A stretch of DNA of 64,000 nt from CAVTWJ01 sp963849485 (GTDB lineage Bacteria; Oederibacteriota; Muellerivitia; Muellerivitales; Muellerivitaceae), in NCBI GenBank assembly GCA_963849485.1, contig CAWKIF010000162.1:1-64000 (forward strand). The letters are read 5' to 3'. How positions within the stretch are numbered: position 1 is the first letter of the stretch; each line of letters opens with the position of its first letter. Below are positions 10,470 through 19,076 of this stretch, piece by piece. A model generated the notes under the pieces. The model was not told the origin of the DNA. It did no database searches and saw only the letters and a list, made by a program, of their open reading frames with translations. A program made the translations under genes and the position numbers.

Positions 10470-11039
10470 ATGTTGAACATGATCGAGAACCTTGAATTTA
10501 AGATTTTGCATTTAAAGGCCGATGGTAGGCCCAAAGATCCCGCCTCTCGAGTTTATGATCCTTCGACATCCGAACATTCAAATCCAAAAAAGATAGCTAG
10601 AAGAATCCCCCGAATCTGCGACCGCAGCCAACCCCGTTTTCAGAAAACCGAAAATGGAACCTCAACCGACTTGAATCGGAACTTGAATCTGATTCAAGCG
10701 GAACTTAAAGCTGCTTATAGTCAAAAACAAGGAAAAAGCCGCAATCTGGGCGGCGTTTTGCTCACCTGCGACGGCAGACCCCACTCCCCCTGGATCAAGT
10801 TCTTATCCAGGAAAACGGTAGTGGGGTCTGCCCTCTTGGTTCGGTATGCCGCCCATATTGCGGAACTAATTAAAAATACTTCTTCAATCCAAACAAACTA
10901 CAAAAACCCATGCTCTCAGTGCTTTGAGTGCGTGATTGGTCTTTACGGGTTGTTCGTTGCTTTTCTCGTGAGTTCTTTTGAAAAAATCTTAGCCTCTGGT
11001 AAGATGACCTTTGCTGGGGACATTAGGAGGCAGTCATGA
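10470..11039 (+). CDS. doubtful ORF upstream of integrase
   Basis: 189 codons, ending in ATGA overlap with the integrase start. The composition is irregular, no domain is recognisable, and a 60-nt palindrome lies within it (10773-10832), so it may not be a gene. If it is, the four-base overlap with the integrase suggests coupled translation, as for small excisionase or regulatory genes. Otherwise 10230-11035 is an 800-bp non-coding stretch holding the direct repeats and the hairpin. Confidence 0.2.
   Translation: MLNMIENLEFKILHLKADGRPKDPASRVYDPSTSEHSNPKKIARRIPRICDRSQPRFQKTENGTSTDLNRNLNLIQAELKAAYSQKQGKSRNLGGVLLTCDGRPHSPWIKFLSRKTVVGSALLVRYAAHIAELIKNTSSIQTNYKNPCSQCFECVIGLYGLFVAFLVSSFEKILASGKMTFAGDIRRQS
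10773..10832. repeat. long two-part inverted repeat
   Basis: An outer perfect 13-bp arm pair (GGCAGACCCCACT at 10773, AGTGGGGTCTGCC at 10820) encloses an inner 7-bp pair (CCTGGAT at 10789, ATCCAGG at 10805), with unequal internal loops (3 and 8 nt) and a 9-nt apical loop. The asymmetric two-stem layout resembles folded recombination or REP-type sites. No T-run follows, so it is not a standard terminator. Confidence 0.8.
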
Positions 11040-12136
11040 GTAAACCTAATGTTCATGGGTTGCCCCAACATCTCCGCAAGGACGATAAGGGGTACTTTTT
11101 GGATTATTTCATCCAGGAAGGGGATTTTAGAAAACGGAAGAGGGTTCGATTGGGCCAGGTTCCAGGGGCTCAGGCCAAGAGAGTTTTAGCCCAACACATG
11201 CAATTGATCGTTGAGCATAAGTTCTTGGCGCCGGAAAAGGCGGACGCGACTTTCAACGAGGCGGCGGATTCCTTTTTGGCTTATTCACAGGCCAGGAAGA
11301 AAAGCTTCTTGAATGACGCCCGAATGGTCTTGTTGCTTAAGGCTTTTTTCGGAAACTGTACCCTGAAAAGCTTGAAGCCCGACAGCGTAGAGGCCTATTT
11401 GACCGAAAGGCGGAAAGCTGGAAACAGCCGCCGCCCTGGGGGGCCTTTGGCTGGGGCGACTCTCAACCGGGAAATCGCGTGCTTAAAGTCCATTGTCCGG
11501 CGGGCCGTTATGAACTACTTGTTGGACAAGAACCCGATTACGGGGGTTCGAAAATTCAAGGAAGTGTCCCGTGATCGCACGTTGACCCCGGAGGAGTTCA
11601 GGAAACTTCTTCAGCATTGCGCGCTCCACCTACAAGCCATAGTCCAGTTGGCATATTGGACCGGTATGAGGAGGGGTGAGGTTTTGGGGCTTCGGTGGGA
11701 CCAGGTTGACCTTAAAAACAAGGTCATCAACCTGGAAGCCGAGGACACAAAGACCCAGGAGAAGCGGGAAGTGCCGTTGAATGAGATGCTGGTTGATCTC
11801 CTCAAACGGGTTCCCAAAACCCTCGGAAGTGCTTACGTTTTTACTTACAAGGGCCAGCGGATTAAGGACGTCAAGACCGCCTTTTGGTACGCCTGCCGCA
11901 AAGCTGGGATTAAGGATTTCAGGTTCCATGATCTCAGGCATTGTGCGGTGACGAACCTGCGGAAGGCGGGAGTCAGTGATACGGTAATCATGTCCATATC
12001 AGGGCATAAGACTTACGCGATGTTCAAACGGTACAACCGGATCGACCGGCAGGACCGCTTGGAAGCGCTTCAACAAGTCCAAAAGCTGAATGACACGGAT
12101 ATGACATTGGCGAATGACGCTCAAGCCGTGAATTGA
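11036..12136 (+). CDS. tyrosine recombinase / phage-type integrase
   Basis: 366 residues, ATG preceded by a strong AGGAGG. A SAM-like core-binding domain (about 70-165) precedes the catalytic domain (about 180-345), with the full active site: R213 in TGMRRGEVLGLRW, K239, H298-x-x-R301 in FHDLRHCAV, H324 in SGHKT and the nucleophile Y333 in FKRYNRI. It should therefore catalyse site-specific strand exchange through a 3'-phosphotyrosine link. The gene ends 56 bp before a 3' tRNA-Arg fragment, the usual attachment site for such enzymes, so it is the integrase of the element whose right end is at 12236. No accompanying excisionase is recognised. Confidence 0.95.
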   Translation: MSKPNVHGLPQHLRKDDKGYFLDYFIQEGDFRKRKRVRLGQVPGAQAKRVLAQHMQLIVEHKFLAPEKADATFNEAADSFLAYSQARKKSFLNDARMVLLLKAFFGNCTLKSLKPDSVEAYLTERRKAGNSRRPGGPLAGATLNREIACLKSIVRRAVMNYLLDKNPITGVRKFKEVSRDRTLTPEEFRKLLQHCALHLQAIVQLAYWTGMRRGEVLGLRWDQVDLKNKVINLEAEDTKTQEKREVPLNEMLVDLLKRVPKTLGSAYVFTYKGQRIKDVKTAFWYACRKAGIKDFRFHDLRHCAVTNLRKAGVSDTVIMSISGHKTYAMFKRYNRIDRQDRLEALQQVQKLNDTDMTLANDAQAVN

Positions 12137-12191
12137 TTTTTTCTTTGCAGTGTCAGCGTTTTATGAGGTGTGCCGGACAAGAGCCGTGGAG

Positions 12192-12236
12192 CTTCGGATC
12201 AGAAGGTTGCAGGTTCAAGTCCTGCTGGGCACACCA
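12192..12236 (+). mobile_element. attachment site: 3' fragment of tRNA-Arg(TCG)
   Basis: 45 nt match the 3' part of a tRNA: anticodon loop CTTCGGA (anticodon TCG), the 3' anticodon strand TCAG, T-arm GCAGG-TTCAAGT-CCTGC, 3' acceptor strand TGGGCAC, discriminator A and an encoded CCA. The expected 5' half (D-arm, 5' anticodon strand) does not match: upstream bases do not pair with the 3' strand. This is the signature of an attachment site duplicated by integration into the 3' end of a tRNA-Arg gene, directly downstream of the integrase. The intact tRNA should be at the other end of the element, outside this contig. Confidence 0.75.
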
Positions 12237-12262
12237 TCTTTTCATCCGGAGAAGAGCCTCTT

Positions 12263-14254
12263 TTGCCCCCCCTTCAACCAAAACCCATTTCCCAGGATCA
12301 CAAAATCCTTTTAAAAAATTACCCGCAAACCTTTTTTCTTATTTTTTTAATCTCGAACCTCCTCCTTTCATACGGTGGTTTTCCGCTCCAAGTTGAATTA
12401 TGGGTCGGATTCATCGGTTTCCTGTTACCGGCCTTCCTTTTGATCGCCGACCAATTCTCCCAACCCCGAACCCTCCAACCATCCGCCCCCGAAGAACCAA
12501 GCGAGTCCTTTACCAAGCGCTTTGGAACCTTCCTTCTGATCACGGCTCTTCTCATCCAGGCCGTGAACATGACCTGGTTACGGCACTTTCCACATCTCGA
12601 CACCACCTTCGTCACTTATTTTTCGGTAAACTTAAGCCAACATTGGGTTTGGAAGTTCCTGGTTGGCACCTCCCAAACGCCCGCCCTCTTCAATTGGATT
12701 CTCTCCTTCTTTTTCCGTTTTTTGGAACCTTCCTTTTTTTCGATGTACTTGTTCTTTTTCTTGGTGGCGGTCGCCACGATTGCGCTGGCCTACTATTTCG
12801 CACGCGCCCTCCAGTGGAAGCCCTATATCACCTTCTGTTTTTTCGGGCTGTCTTGCGGCTATTGGGTCCTTTACACCGATCAATACGGAGTGGAGATGAC
12901 CTTTAAACTGTTCCTAGAGATCGCCCTCTTCGGCCTCCTCCTCCTCTTGGCTCAAAAGCCCTCCGGGCCCCATCCTCCCGGCCTTTTCATAGCTGTAGGG
13001 GCATTAACCGGGTTGGGGTTCATCACCGACATCGCCTGGCCTTCCATCGCTCTTTTCATAACGTTATTATTTTTTTACCTGTCAAGAAAGCTCGGGAGGA
13101 AGGTGATTGGTGCTTTTCTCGCGGCGCTTTCGGGTTTCCTGGTTCTTTTTTTACTGCTCATTTTCCGGGAACATTACGGGGAACACATCCATCGGCTTTG
13201 GGCTTTGGCTTCACCCTCGAACGCGTCCAACCTTGGGTTCAACATCCTGACTTATCTTTCAGCCCTCTTTTGGAAAAGTTATCCTAATTCTTTCGGGGGT
13301 TTCTGGGGCGGGATGCTGAACCCCGTCTATTCATCCTTCTTTTTCCTGGGTTTGTTGGAGTGCTGTACAAAGAAAAACAAGGTTTGGATCACCGGCCTCT
13401 TGCTGGGGTTCGGGATCGGCCTAGGGCCCGGCATGGTCTCGTACCAGCTCGACCTCTTTCGGATGCTGCATATCTATCCCCTGCTTTTGTTCGTGGCCGG
13501 GATCGGATTCCAATCTTTTCTGGCGCAATCCAAGACGGACCTTCGAAAGATCTTGGCCCTATCCATCTTTTCCTTTTCCCTTGCGCTGGATCTTCACCAT
13601 CTTCAGGTGCAAAAGGACGCCATGAAATCGCCTCAGATCATCCAGGCGGTCGATCAATTGGACGAAACCCATCGGCAAAAGGGAGTGGGCGCCATCCTCG
13701 TGGAATTACGCCAAAATTTCTGGGACCGGTCCCTTCCCCTGGCAACCTACCCCTATAACGCGGAAGCCAATCCCCGTTGGTCCTGGCAGGACGCGAATTG
13801 GCTCGCCTTTTTGGTGACCGATGACTATCAACCTTATTTATCCCCCCGTTTTCCGGACCTCCAATGGGTTGACCTGGGACCGAACGTCTTGCGGCCAGAC
13901 GTTCATTGGACTCTGGGGATCCTCCCCATCAACCGGAAGAATTTTCCCGCTTTACTACCCTGGCTTGAGTTCGACCGGAGATTGCAGCAGATCACCATCC
14001 AGGTCATGGACGCTGAACCCTTCATTTCTCAGAAAGACATCATTAACGAATTGCTTACGGCCGAACCCTCGGCGTGGAAAGATCCTTTCCTGGCCACCTG
14101 TTTCTATGAAAAGATCCTTTTGTCTCTGCCGCCTGACGATCTTTCGGAAGCTCATTCACTGGCCTCAAAAGCTTTAAGATATGGGTATCCCCTGGCCTTT
14201 TTTAAGAAGTTGGCTTTTCCGCCAGTGTCGGTAAGGAGTGAAAGTTCGTTTTAA
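12263..14254 (+). CDS. polytopic membrane protein, glycosyltransferase-39-like
   Basis: About 664 residues. I place the start at TTG 12263, eight bases after GGAGAAG; the longer frame that begins at 12170 would run through the tRNA fragment and is not credible. The first ~480 residues form 10-12 hydrophobic segments; WLRHFPHLDTTFVTYFSVNLSQHWVWKFLVGTSQTPALFNW looks like the first periplasmic loop of a lipid-linked sugar transferase (GT39/PMT-like) that contains an acidic residue in an HxD-type context. The C-terminal ~200 residues are soluble. Probably transfers a sugar from a polyprenyl-phosphate donor outside the inner membrane, but the acceptor is unknown and the assignment rests on topology more than motifs. 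It resembles the product at 19619-21394. Confidence 0.65.
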   Translation: MPPLQPKPISQDHKILLKNYPQTFFLIFLISNLLLSYGGFPLQVELWVGFIGFLLPAFLLIADQFSQPRTLQPSAPEEPSESFTKRFGTFLLITALLIQAVNMTWLRHFPHLDTTFVTYFSVNLSQHWVWKFLVGTSQTPALFNWILSFFFRFLEPSFFSMYLFFFLVAVATIALAYYFARALQWKPYITFCFFGLSCGYWVLYTDQYGVEMTFKLFLEIALFGLLLLLAQKPSGPHPPGLFIAVGALTGLGFITDIAWPSIALFITLLFFYLSRKLGRKVIGAFLAALSGFLVLFLLLIFREHYGEHIHRLWALASPSNASNLGFNILTYLSALFWKSYPNSFGGFWGGMLNPVYSSFFFLGLLECCTKKNKVWITGLLLGFGIGLGPGMVSYQLDLFRMLHIYPLLLFVAGIGFQSFLAQSKTDLRKILALSIFSFSLALDLHHLQVQKDAMKSPQIIQAVDQLDETHRQKGVGAILVELRQNFWDRSLPLATYPYNAEANPRWSWQDANWLAFLVTDDYQPYLSPRFPDLQWVDLGPNVLRPDVHWTLGILPINRKNFPALLPWLEFDRRLQQITIQVMDAEPFISQKDIINELLTAEPSAWKDPFLATCFYEKILLSLPPDDLSEAHSLASKALRYGYPLAFFKKLAFPPVSVRSESSF

Positions 14255-14315
14255 AATTGATCTTGCCGATAGGCTTTCCCTTCACCCTCCAATTTAAATT
14301 TTAAATAGATTCGGG

Positions 14316-14352
14316 AACCACCTTTTTCTGATCATAGGTACCGGGTGGTTTT
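14316..14352 (+). terminator. possible terminator
   Basis: AACCACC (14316-14322) pairs with GGTGGTT (14344-14350) followed by TT, between two convergent genes. The loop is long (21 nt) and the T-tract short, so efficiency is doubtful. Confidence 0.35.
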
Positions 14353-14358
14353 CGAGCG

Positions 14359-15474
14359 TTAGGGATGGGGGTTGGGGAGAAAAGGGCCGACCTGGTCTCG
14401 CCCGGCAGTCTTGGCCCGGTAGAGGCTATTGTCGGCCTGCTTGACCAGTTCCTCGGCGCTGCCTGCGTGTTCGGGGAAGGTGGCCACGCCGATACTCAGG
14501 GTGATCTTATTCCCCCTTTTCGCCAGGCCATTCACGGCCGCGAGGGCGACGGAAACCTTCTGGCGAAGCCTTTGGGCCACCGTCAAAACGCCCTGCGGCG
14601 GGATCTCGGGCAGGATGATGCCGAACTCGTCGCCCCCGAGCCGGGCCACCACGTCGATACTTCGCAGGTCCTCCTTTAAAAACTGGGCCAGTGCCCTCAA
14701 AACTTCGTCGCCTACCGGGTGGCCGAACTGGTCGTTGATCTGCTTGAAATGATCCACATCCAGGTAAAGCAGGCCGCAGGAACGCTTGTACCTTTTGGTG
14801 CGCGTGATCTCATCCTCCAGGTACTTCTCGAAATACCTCCGGTTATAGATGCGGGTCAACTCGTCCGTGACGGAAAGTTGGCGGACTTTCTCGTGGAGCC
14901 GGATGGTCTCCAGGGCCAGGCCCGCCTGGGTCGCGAAATTGATGAGCGAGTTGATGTCGGCCTTGGTGAGTTCGTGCTGGGTGAAGAGGTTGTCGACGGC
15001 CAGTACGCCGATAATCTTGTGCTTTCCCACCGAGATGGGGACGTTGGCGTTGCAGGTCACGCCCTTGACCACGCCCTTCGCTTCCGGGTAGAGCTTGAGC
15101 AGGTCGCGGGTATAGAAATACTTCCGGTAGCCGTGGACCAGGTCCGAGAAGGTACTTAAACCCTTTTGGCTGGATATCTGGTCCACATGGTCGTGTCCGA
15201 CCTCGAACCGGCCCTTGGCGTCCACCCCAACGGCCCGGGAGATGGTTTTACCGCCCTCATCCACCAGGAAAATGCCCGCCCGGTCGAACCCCAGGCCCTT
15301 GCAAACGCAGGTGACGGTGAGCTTCAGGAGATCGACATAGGAAAGTTCTTCCCGCATGCCCTCGATGATGCGGTGGAACATTTCCAGCTCGCGCTGGAGA
15401 ATGGTCTTTTCGAGGACGGCCTTTTTCGGTGCCTTCTTTTTTCCACCCGGCTTATGTTTGGCTTTGGGTTTCAT
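14359..15474 (-). CDS. GAF-GGDEF diguanylate cyclase
   Basis: 371 residues. A Lys-rich N-terminus is followed by a GAF-type sensor (about 45-195: DLLKLTVTCVCKGLGFDRAGIFLVD ... GVLAVDNLF) and a GGDEF domain (about 205-365). The active site GGDEF is intact, and an RxxD inhibitory site (RSID) sits five residues before it, so the enzyme should make cyclic di-GMP from GTP and be feedback-inhibited by its product. Metal-binding D in YLDVDHFKQIND is present. No membrane segment: cytosolic. The ligand of the GAF domain is not evident. ATG has AAAGG upstream. Convergent with the upstream membrane-protein gene and alone in its transcription unit. Confidence 0.92.
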   Translation of the reverse strand: MKPKAKHKPGGKKKAPKKAVLEKTILQRELEMFHRIIEGMREELSYVDLLKLTVTCVCKGLGFDRAGIFLVDEGGKTISRAVGVDAKGRFEVGHDHVDQISSQKGLSTFSDLVHGYRKYFYTRDLLKLYPEAKGVVKGVTCNANVPISVGKHKIIGVLAVDNLFTQHELTKADINSLINFATQAGLALETIRLHEKVRQLSVTDELTRIYNRRYFEKYLEDEITRTKRYKRSCGLLYLDVDHFKQINDQFGHPVGDEVLRALAQFLKEDLRSIDVVARLGGDEFGIILPEIPPQGVLTVAQRLRQKVSVALAAVNGLAKRGNKITLSIGVATFPEHAGSAEELVKQADNSLYRAKTAGRDQVGPFLPNPHP

Positions 15475-15667
15475 GGGTTAACCTTTGGTAATGAAATAGG
15501 GGTTCGAGTTGAAAACAAAATCTCCTTAAAATAGGTTTCAATTGTATCTGAAGGGGAGACCCCCTATAAACCACCAAAGTTCTGGATGGTCGCTTCCACT
15601 TTCCCTATGGCCGGAAAGGGTGACGGTTTTCGTTTTTTCGCGCCCTTATGAGCGGCCACAGATGATC

Positions 15668-16447
15668 TTACAAGTTTTCCTGGTTCTCCTGGCCTTGACG
15701 GTTCTGCGGATTTGGGTGGCCTTCGTCCTCCAATATTTGTAGCCGGGCTTTCGTCTGTTTGTCCAGTTCCTCGATTTGCTTTCTCAAGTCCTCCTGCTTT
15801 TGGCGAATCTCTACCGCCGTTTTGAATTCACATGCCACCTGGGACCTCAGCAGTTCCTTGTCCAATTCCAGCTTCTGGTCCATCAGGATTTTCATTTGGT
15901 TGAGAAATTCGATGCCGTCGTTGATTTCCTGGACCCTCTGGGAATTGCCCGCCTCCAGGAACTTATCGGCCAGGATCCGGTTGTAAGCCAGGATCCGGTC
16001 CATATTGAGTTGCTTCAAATGGGATTTCTTCTCGAGCAGGACCAGGTCCTGGTCCGACTCACTTTTTTGGACTGCTTCCAAGGTGCTGATTTCCTTCAAC
16101 AGCTCGCGCGCCTGACGCTGATCGCCGGATCGTTGAGCCATCTTAGCCAGTTCCCGCGTAACATCCCCCAATTGTTTCAGGAGAGTGACCCAGTATTGAA
16201 TGGAGGCTTCGTCCCTTATCACCTCCAAATCACCTATTTCCTTTTGGGCCGCCTTGAGTTCATCCAGGGTGGGGCCGTTTTGCACCTCTACCACCGTGGG
16301 TGCCGGGGTTGCTTCAAATGTAACTTTGGCGGCGACCCCAGGGGTGGCCGGGGTGGTCGCTTCAGGTTGAGTAACCGGGGTTTGAGCCATGAGGAGAGAG
16401 GGAAAAGCCAAGAGGATGAGCCCGGTTTGGAAAAGTTTTCTGGTCAT
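15668..16447 (-). CDS. exported coiled-coil protein, unknown function
   Basis: 259 residues. I choose ATG 16447, preceded by AAAGGAG, over the longer frame start. A signal peptide (MTRKLFQTGLILLAFPSLLMAQ, cleavage near residue 20) leads to a Thr/Pro/Ala-rich linker and then a long, highly charged alpha-helical/coiled-coil region (about 60-255) with many Glu, Lys, Gln and Leu heptads (QWVTLLKQLGDVTRELAKMAQ, ELDKQTKARLQILEDEG). Periplasmic. No known family is recognised; structural or cell-envelope scaffolding roles fit such proteins. Confidence 0.7.
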   Translation of the reverse strand: MTRKLFQTGLILLAFPSLLMAQTPVTQPEATTPATPGVAAKVTFEATPAPTVVEVQNGPTLDELKAAQKEIGDLEVIRDEASIQYWVTLLKQLGDVTRELAKMAQRSGDQRQARELLKEISTLEAVQKSESDQDLVLLEKKSHLKQLNMDRILAYNRILADKFLEAGNSQRVQEINDGIEFLNQMKILMDQKLELDKELLRSQVACEFKTAVEIRQKQEDLRKQIEELDKQTKARLQILEDEGHPNPQNRQGQENQENL

Positions 16448-16637
16448 CTCAATCTCCTTTGCCGGCAAAAAATGAAATTAACAAAAATTAAACGCTATAG
16501 GGGATGAAAAGGAAATAGGGGAAAGCTTGTTACCCACCCTCAAAGATTTTTCAACGCTGGGTTGCAGTAGGGACTCCAACCACCGTTAGGTATAATATGA
16601 ATATACAGTTGTAAAGAATCTCTTCCGGGATTGGACC

Positions 16638-16922
16638 ATGGAAAAAGAACTAAAAATCATCACCCAATTGACGGCCATCCTCCAGGCGAATGTCGACGAA
16701 CATTTCGGCTTTATGCGCCCTAATAACCGCAGTATCGAAAGGGTGCGCGAGTACGCCCAGGAAATGCTCGATGTTTACGTCAAGGGGCTGATGAAGGAAT
16801 CGGAGGATCTGAGAAAACAATGGGCCCTCGGCCACCCCTTCCTGATCCTCTGCCGGGTCAGCGGTGAAACCCGGGGCTACAAAATCTCCATCACCACCAA
16901 GGACAACCCGAAAGGCTACTAG
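16638..16922 (+). CDS. small conserved-looking hypothetical protein
   Basis: 94 residues. Helical N-terminal two thirds (LKIITQLTAILQANVDEHFGFMRP, VREYAQEMLDVYVKGLMKE) and a C-terminal strand-rich tail (HPFLILCRVSGETRGYKISI). A TATAAT hexamer lies about 46 bp upstream of the ATG. No family recognised. The reading frame shows normal codon use for this genome and stands alone between an oppositely oriented gene and the AIM24 gene. Confidence 0.6.
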   Translation: MEKELKIITQLTAILQANVDEHFGFMRPNNRSIERVREYAQEMLDVYVKGLMKESEDLRKQWALGHPFLILCRVSGETRGYKISITTKDNPKGY

Positions 16923-17066
16923 GAGCCCCTAAGTTTCCAGAAGGTAAATCCCTTCTTTTCCGCTTTTTTCCGGCCTTTTTACCCTCTAGAAAAAAATTTC
17001 AGCCTCCCGCCTCGGGTTTATACTCGTTTCGTTTCAAAGGTTCCCATCCTTATCCAGGAGGTATTT

Positions 17067-17768
17067 ATGCCGGAAGCTTCCAATATCCAATTCAAGGTGA
17101 TGTTCGCGGGCGAGTTCCCCGTCGTCCATGCCGACCTGAAACAGGGCCACACGGTCTATGCCGAATCCGGCTCCCTGGTTTCCATGAGCCCCAACATCGA
17201 CATTCGAGGCCAGATGCGAGGCGGACTGGGCCAATCGTTCCTGCGCAAGCTCCTCACCGGTGAGACCTTTTTCTTCGAGAAACTAACAGCCGAAAACGGC
17301 CCCGGCGAGGTCATTTTGGCCCCGGCGCCCCCGGGCGAGGTGGAGCTGGTGGATATGGACGGGAGCGTCGATTACATGGTGCAAAAAGGCGGCTTCCTGG
17401 CCGCGACCGAGAACGTGAAGCTCAGTCCCAAGATGCAAAACCTGTCTCAGGGGCTCTTTTCCGGCGCGGGGTTCTTTGTGGCCCGCATCTCGGGCGTAGG
17501 AACCATGGTTTTGACCTCTTACGGCGCCATCCGCAAACACGAGCTGGCCGCCAAGGAAGAATATGTCGTCAGCAACCACCACCTGGTGGCCTGGACCGCC
17601 TCCACCGCCTATAAGACCCGTCTGGCCTCGAAGGGGATCATTACCTCCTTCACCTCGGGCCAGGGCTTTGTCTGCCTCTTCAAGGGCCCCGGCACGGTTT
17701 ACACCCAAAGCCGCAGCCCCCAGGCCCTGGCGACCTGGATTAGGCGCTACTTGCCCCGCAGGGCGTAA
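17067..17768 (+). CDS. AIM24 / TIGR00266 family protein
   Basis: 233 residues, ATG with an AGGAGG site upstream. Repeated beta-rich glycine patterns (YAESGSLVSMSP, GLGQSFLRKLLTGETFFFEKL, PGEVILAPAPPGEVELVDMDG, GFFVARISGVGTMVLTSYGAI) identify the AIM24 family, a single-domain beta-sandwich related to TRAP-like folds. Cytoplasmic in bacteria, biochemical role unknown (the yeast member is mitochondrial). It is followed after 2 nt by an M48 metalloprotease gene on the same strand, implying co-expression. Confidence 0.9.
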   Translation: MPEASNIQFKVMFAGEFPVVHADLKQGHTVYAESGSLVSMSPNIDIRGQMRGGLGQSFLRKLLTGETFFFEKLTAENGPGEVILAPAPPGEVELVDMDGSVDYMVQKGGFLAATENVKLSPKMQNLSQGLFSGAGFFVARISGVGTMVLTSYGAIRKHELAAKEEYVVSNHHLVAWTASTAYKTRLASKGIITSFTSGQGFVCLFKGPGTVYTQSRSPQALATWIRRYLPRRA

Positions 17769-17770
17769 AG

Positions 17771-18895
17771 GTGCTGGAATACCCGGCGACGTGTTTTGCC
17801 CCGGACGGGAGCGGCGGACCCAAGGTCTGCCGCCTTAAGCTGGGAGTAAGGGTCCTGCAGATTCTCCGGGACGGCGAAACCCCGGTGGAATGGGATTACA
17901 AAAGTCTGGAGTTTGACCACGCGGGAGAACATGGGGAATTGCTGCTCATCACCCCGGGCAAGCCAACCAAGCCAGTCGGAAGCCTAACCGTCAATAACAC
18001 CGAATTCCGTATGGCCCTTTCGGTACGGGTTCCCCCGCCCCATTCTGATTTTCTCCTGCATTTCGGCGACCGGTTCCAGAACAACGTCCTTAAAAAATGG
18101 CGCAATCTTATCCTGGCCGGGGTTATCACGGTCCTGTTCTGCTGGGGAGTCTATTGGGGGGTGACCGCCGGGGCTACCGCCTGGGTTTTGGATCATTTCC
18201 CCGTAAAAAAAGAAGTGGAATGGTCGGCTAAAATGCCGCCCGCTTGGAGCCAATTTGGCGCACCCCTTCCTGAGACCGACCCCGCTTTCAAGGCCGTACA
18301 GGCGATCTTGGACCGGCTCAAGGCCGCCATCCCCGACAACCCGGGATACCCCTTCAAACTCTACGTCATCAAAAACAAGCAGGTCAACGCTATGGCCCTG
18401 CCGGGTGGAACGGTGGTGGTCTTGACCGGGCTCTTGGATCAGGCCGACTCGCCCGAGGAAGTGGCGGGGGTCTTGGGGCATGAGATGACCCACGTGTTGA
18501 AACGCCATGTGATCCGCCAAATTATTCACAACCTGGGATGGAGTGTCTGGGCGGGGCTTTTCCTGGGGGATGGGGATTTTGGGAAGGCCGCCGAGGGTTT
18601 GGGGCAATTAGGACAGCTTTCTTTCACCCGGTCGCAAGAGCAGGAGGCGGATCTGGGCGCCGCCCATATCCTGACCAAGGCCAACCTGCCGCTAGAACCC
18701 TTCATCGGATTCTTCAAGAAGATGCAAGCCCAGCCCGAAACCGCCGATTCGCTATTTAAAAATTTCATGTCGGATCACCCTTCCAACGCCGCACGCATGG
18801 AAAAGCTGGAGGACCTGGGCAAGGAATTGAAGCCGGAGAAGGTGGAACCCTTCACGGATATCGACTGGACGGCGGTGAAGGCGGAAGTGAAATAA
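17771..18895 (+). CDS. M48 family metalloprotease, membrane-anchored
   Basis: 374 residues, GTG start 2 nt after the AIM24 gene. An N-terminal beta-rich domain (about 1-100, of the kind found in front of many bacterial M48 proteins) is followed by one membrane segment (about 115-138) and the peptidase domain. The zinc site is complete: HEMTH in VLGHEMTHVLKRH (about residue 238) and the third ligand Glu in QEQEADLGA, with the conserved SDHPSNAARM segment near the C-terminus. It should cleave proteins at the inner membrane with the active site facing the periplasm if topology is as drawn. Functional link with AIM24 is inferred from tight coupling. Confidence 0.9.
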   Translation: MLEYPATCFAPDGSGGPKVCRLKLGVRVLQILRDGETPVEWDYKSLEFDHAGEHGELLLITPGKPTKPVGSLTVNNTEFRMALSVRVPPPHSDFLLHFGDRFQNNVLKKWRNLILAGVITVLFCWGVYWGVTAGATAWVLDHFPVKKEVEWSAKMPPAWSQFGAPLPETDPAFKAVQAILDRLKAAIPDNPGYPFKLYVIKNKQVNAMALPGGTVVVLTGLLDQADSPEEVAGVLGHEMTHVLKRHVIRQIIHNLGWSVWAGLFLGDGDFGKAAEGLGQLGQLSFTRSQEQEADLGAAHILTKANLPLEPFIGFFKKMQAQPETADSLFKNFMSDHPSNAARMEKLEDLGKELKPEKVEPFTDIDWTAVKAEVK

Positions 18896-18911
18896 AGAAA
18901 TTTTGTTTAGG

Positions 18912-19061
18912 TGTCATTGCGAGGAATGCCCGACGAATAGTCGGGCGTTAATGACGAAGCAACCTCAGTTTAAATAAACTATCCAAAAGACAAACACGAA
19001 CATCGAACTGGGATCGCCACGTCGCTAACCGCCCCGATTGGGGCAGCTCCTCGCGATGACA
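18912..19061. repeat. dispersed palindromic repeat element
   Basis: A 150-bp intergenic element with terminal arms TGTCATTGCGAGGA (18912-18925) and TCCTCGCGATGACA (19048-19061), inverted with one mismatch, and internal words typical of a repeat family found in several Gram-negative genomes (GCCACGTCGC, GAAGCAA). It contains smaller stems (GCCCGAC/GTCGGGC at about 18928-18946 and GCCCC/GGGGC at about 19031-19044). Likely a non-autonomous palindromic repeat. Confidence 0.75.
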
Positions 19062-19076
19062 TTGAAAATAATGAAA

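Noticed and set aside
12163..12236. Complete tRNA gene
   Set aside because: The 3' half is good, but no D-arm or matching 5' anticodon strand exists upstream, so it is called a fragment/attachment site.
12170..12262. N-terminal extension of the membrane-protein ORF through the tRNA fragment
   Set aside because: The first ~30 codons read through the tRNA-Arg fragment and the GGAGAAG site is directly before TTG 12263, so the start is put there.
16562..16598. Promoter for the 94-residue gene
   Set aside because: TATAAT is good but the nearest TTGCAG is about 24 bp upstream, too far for a standard spacer.
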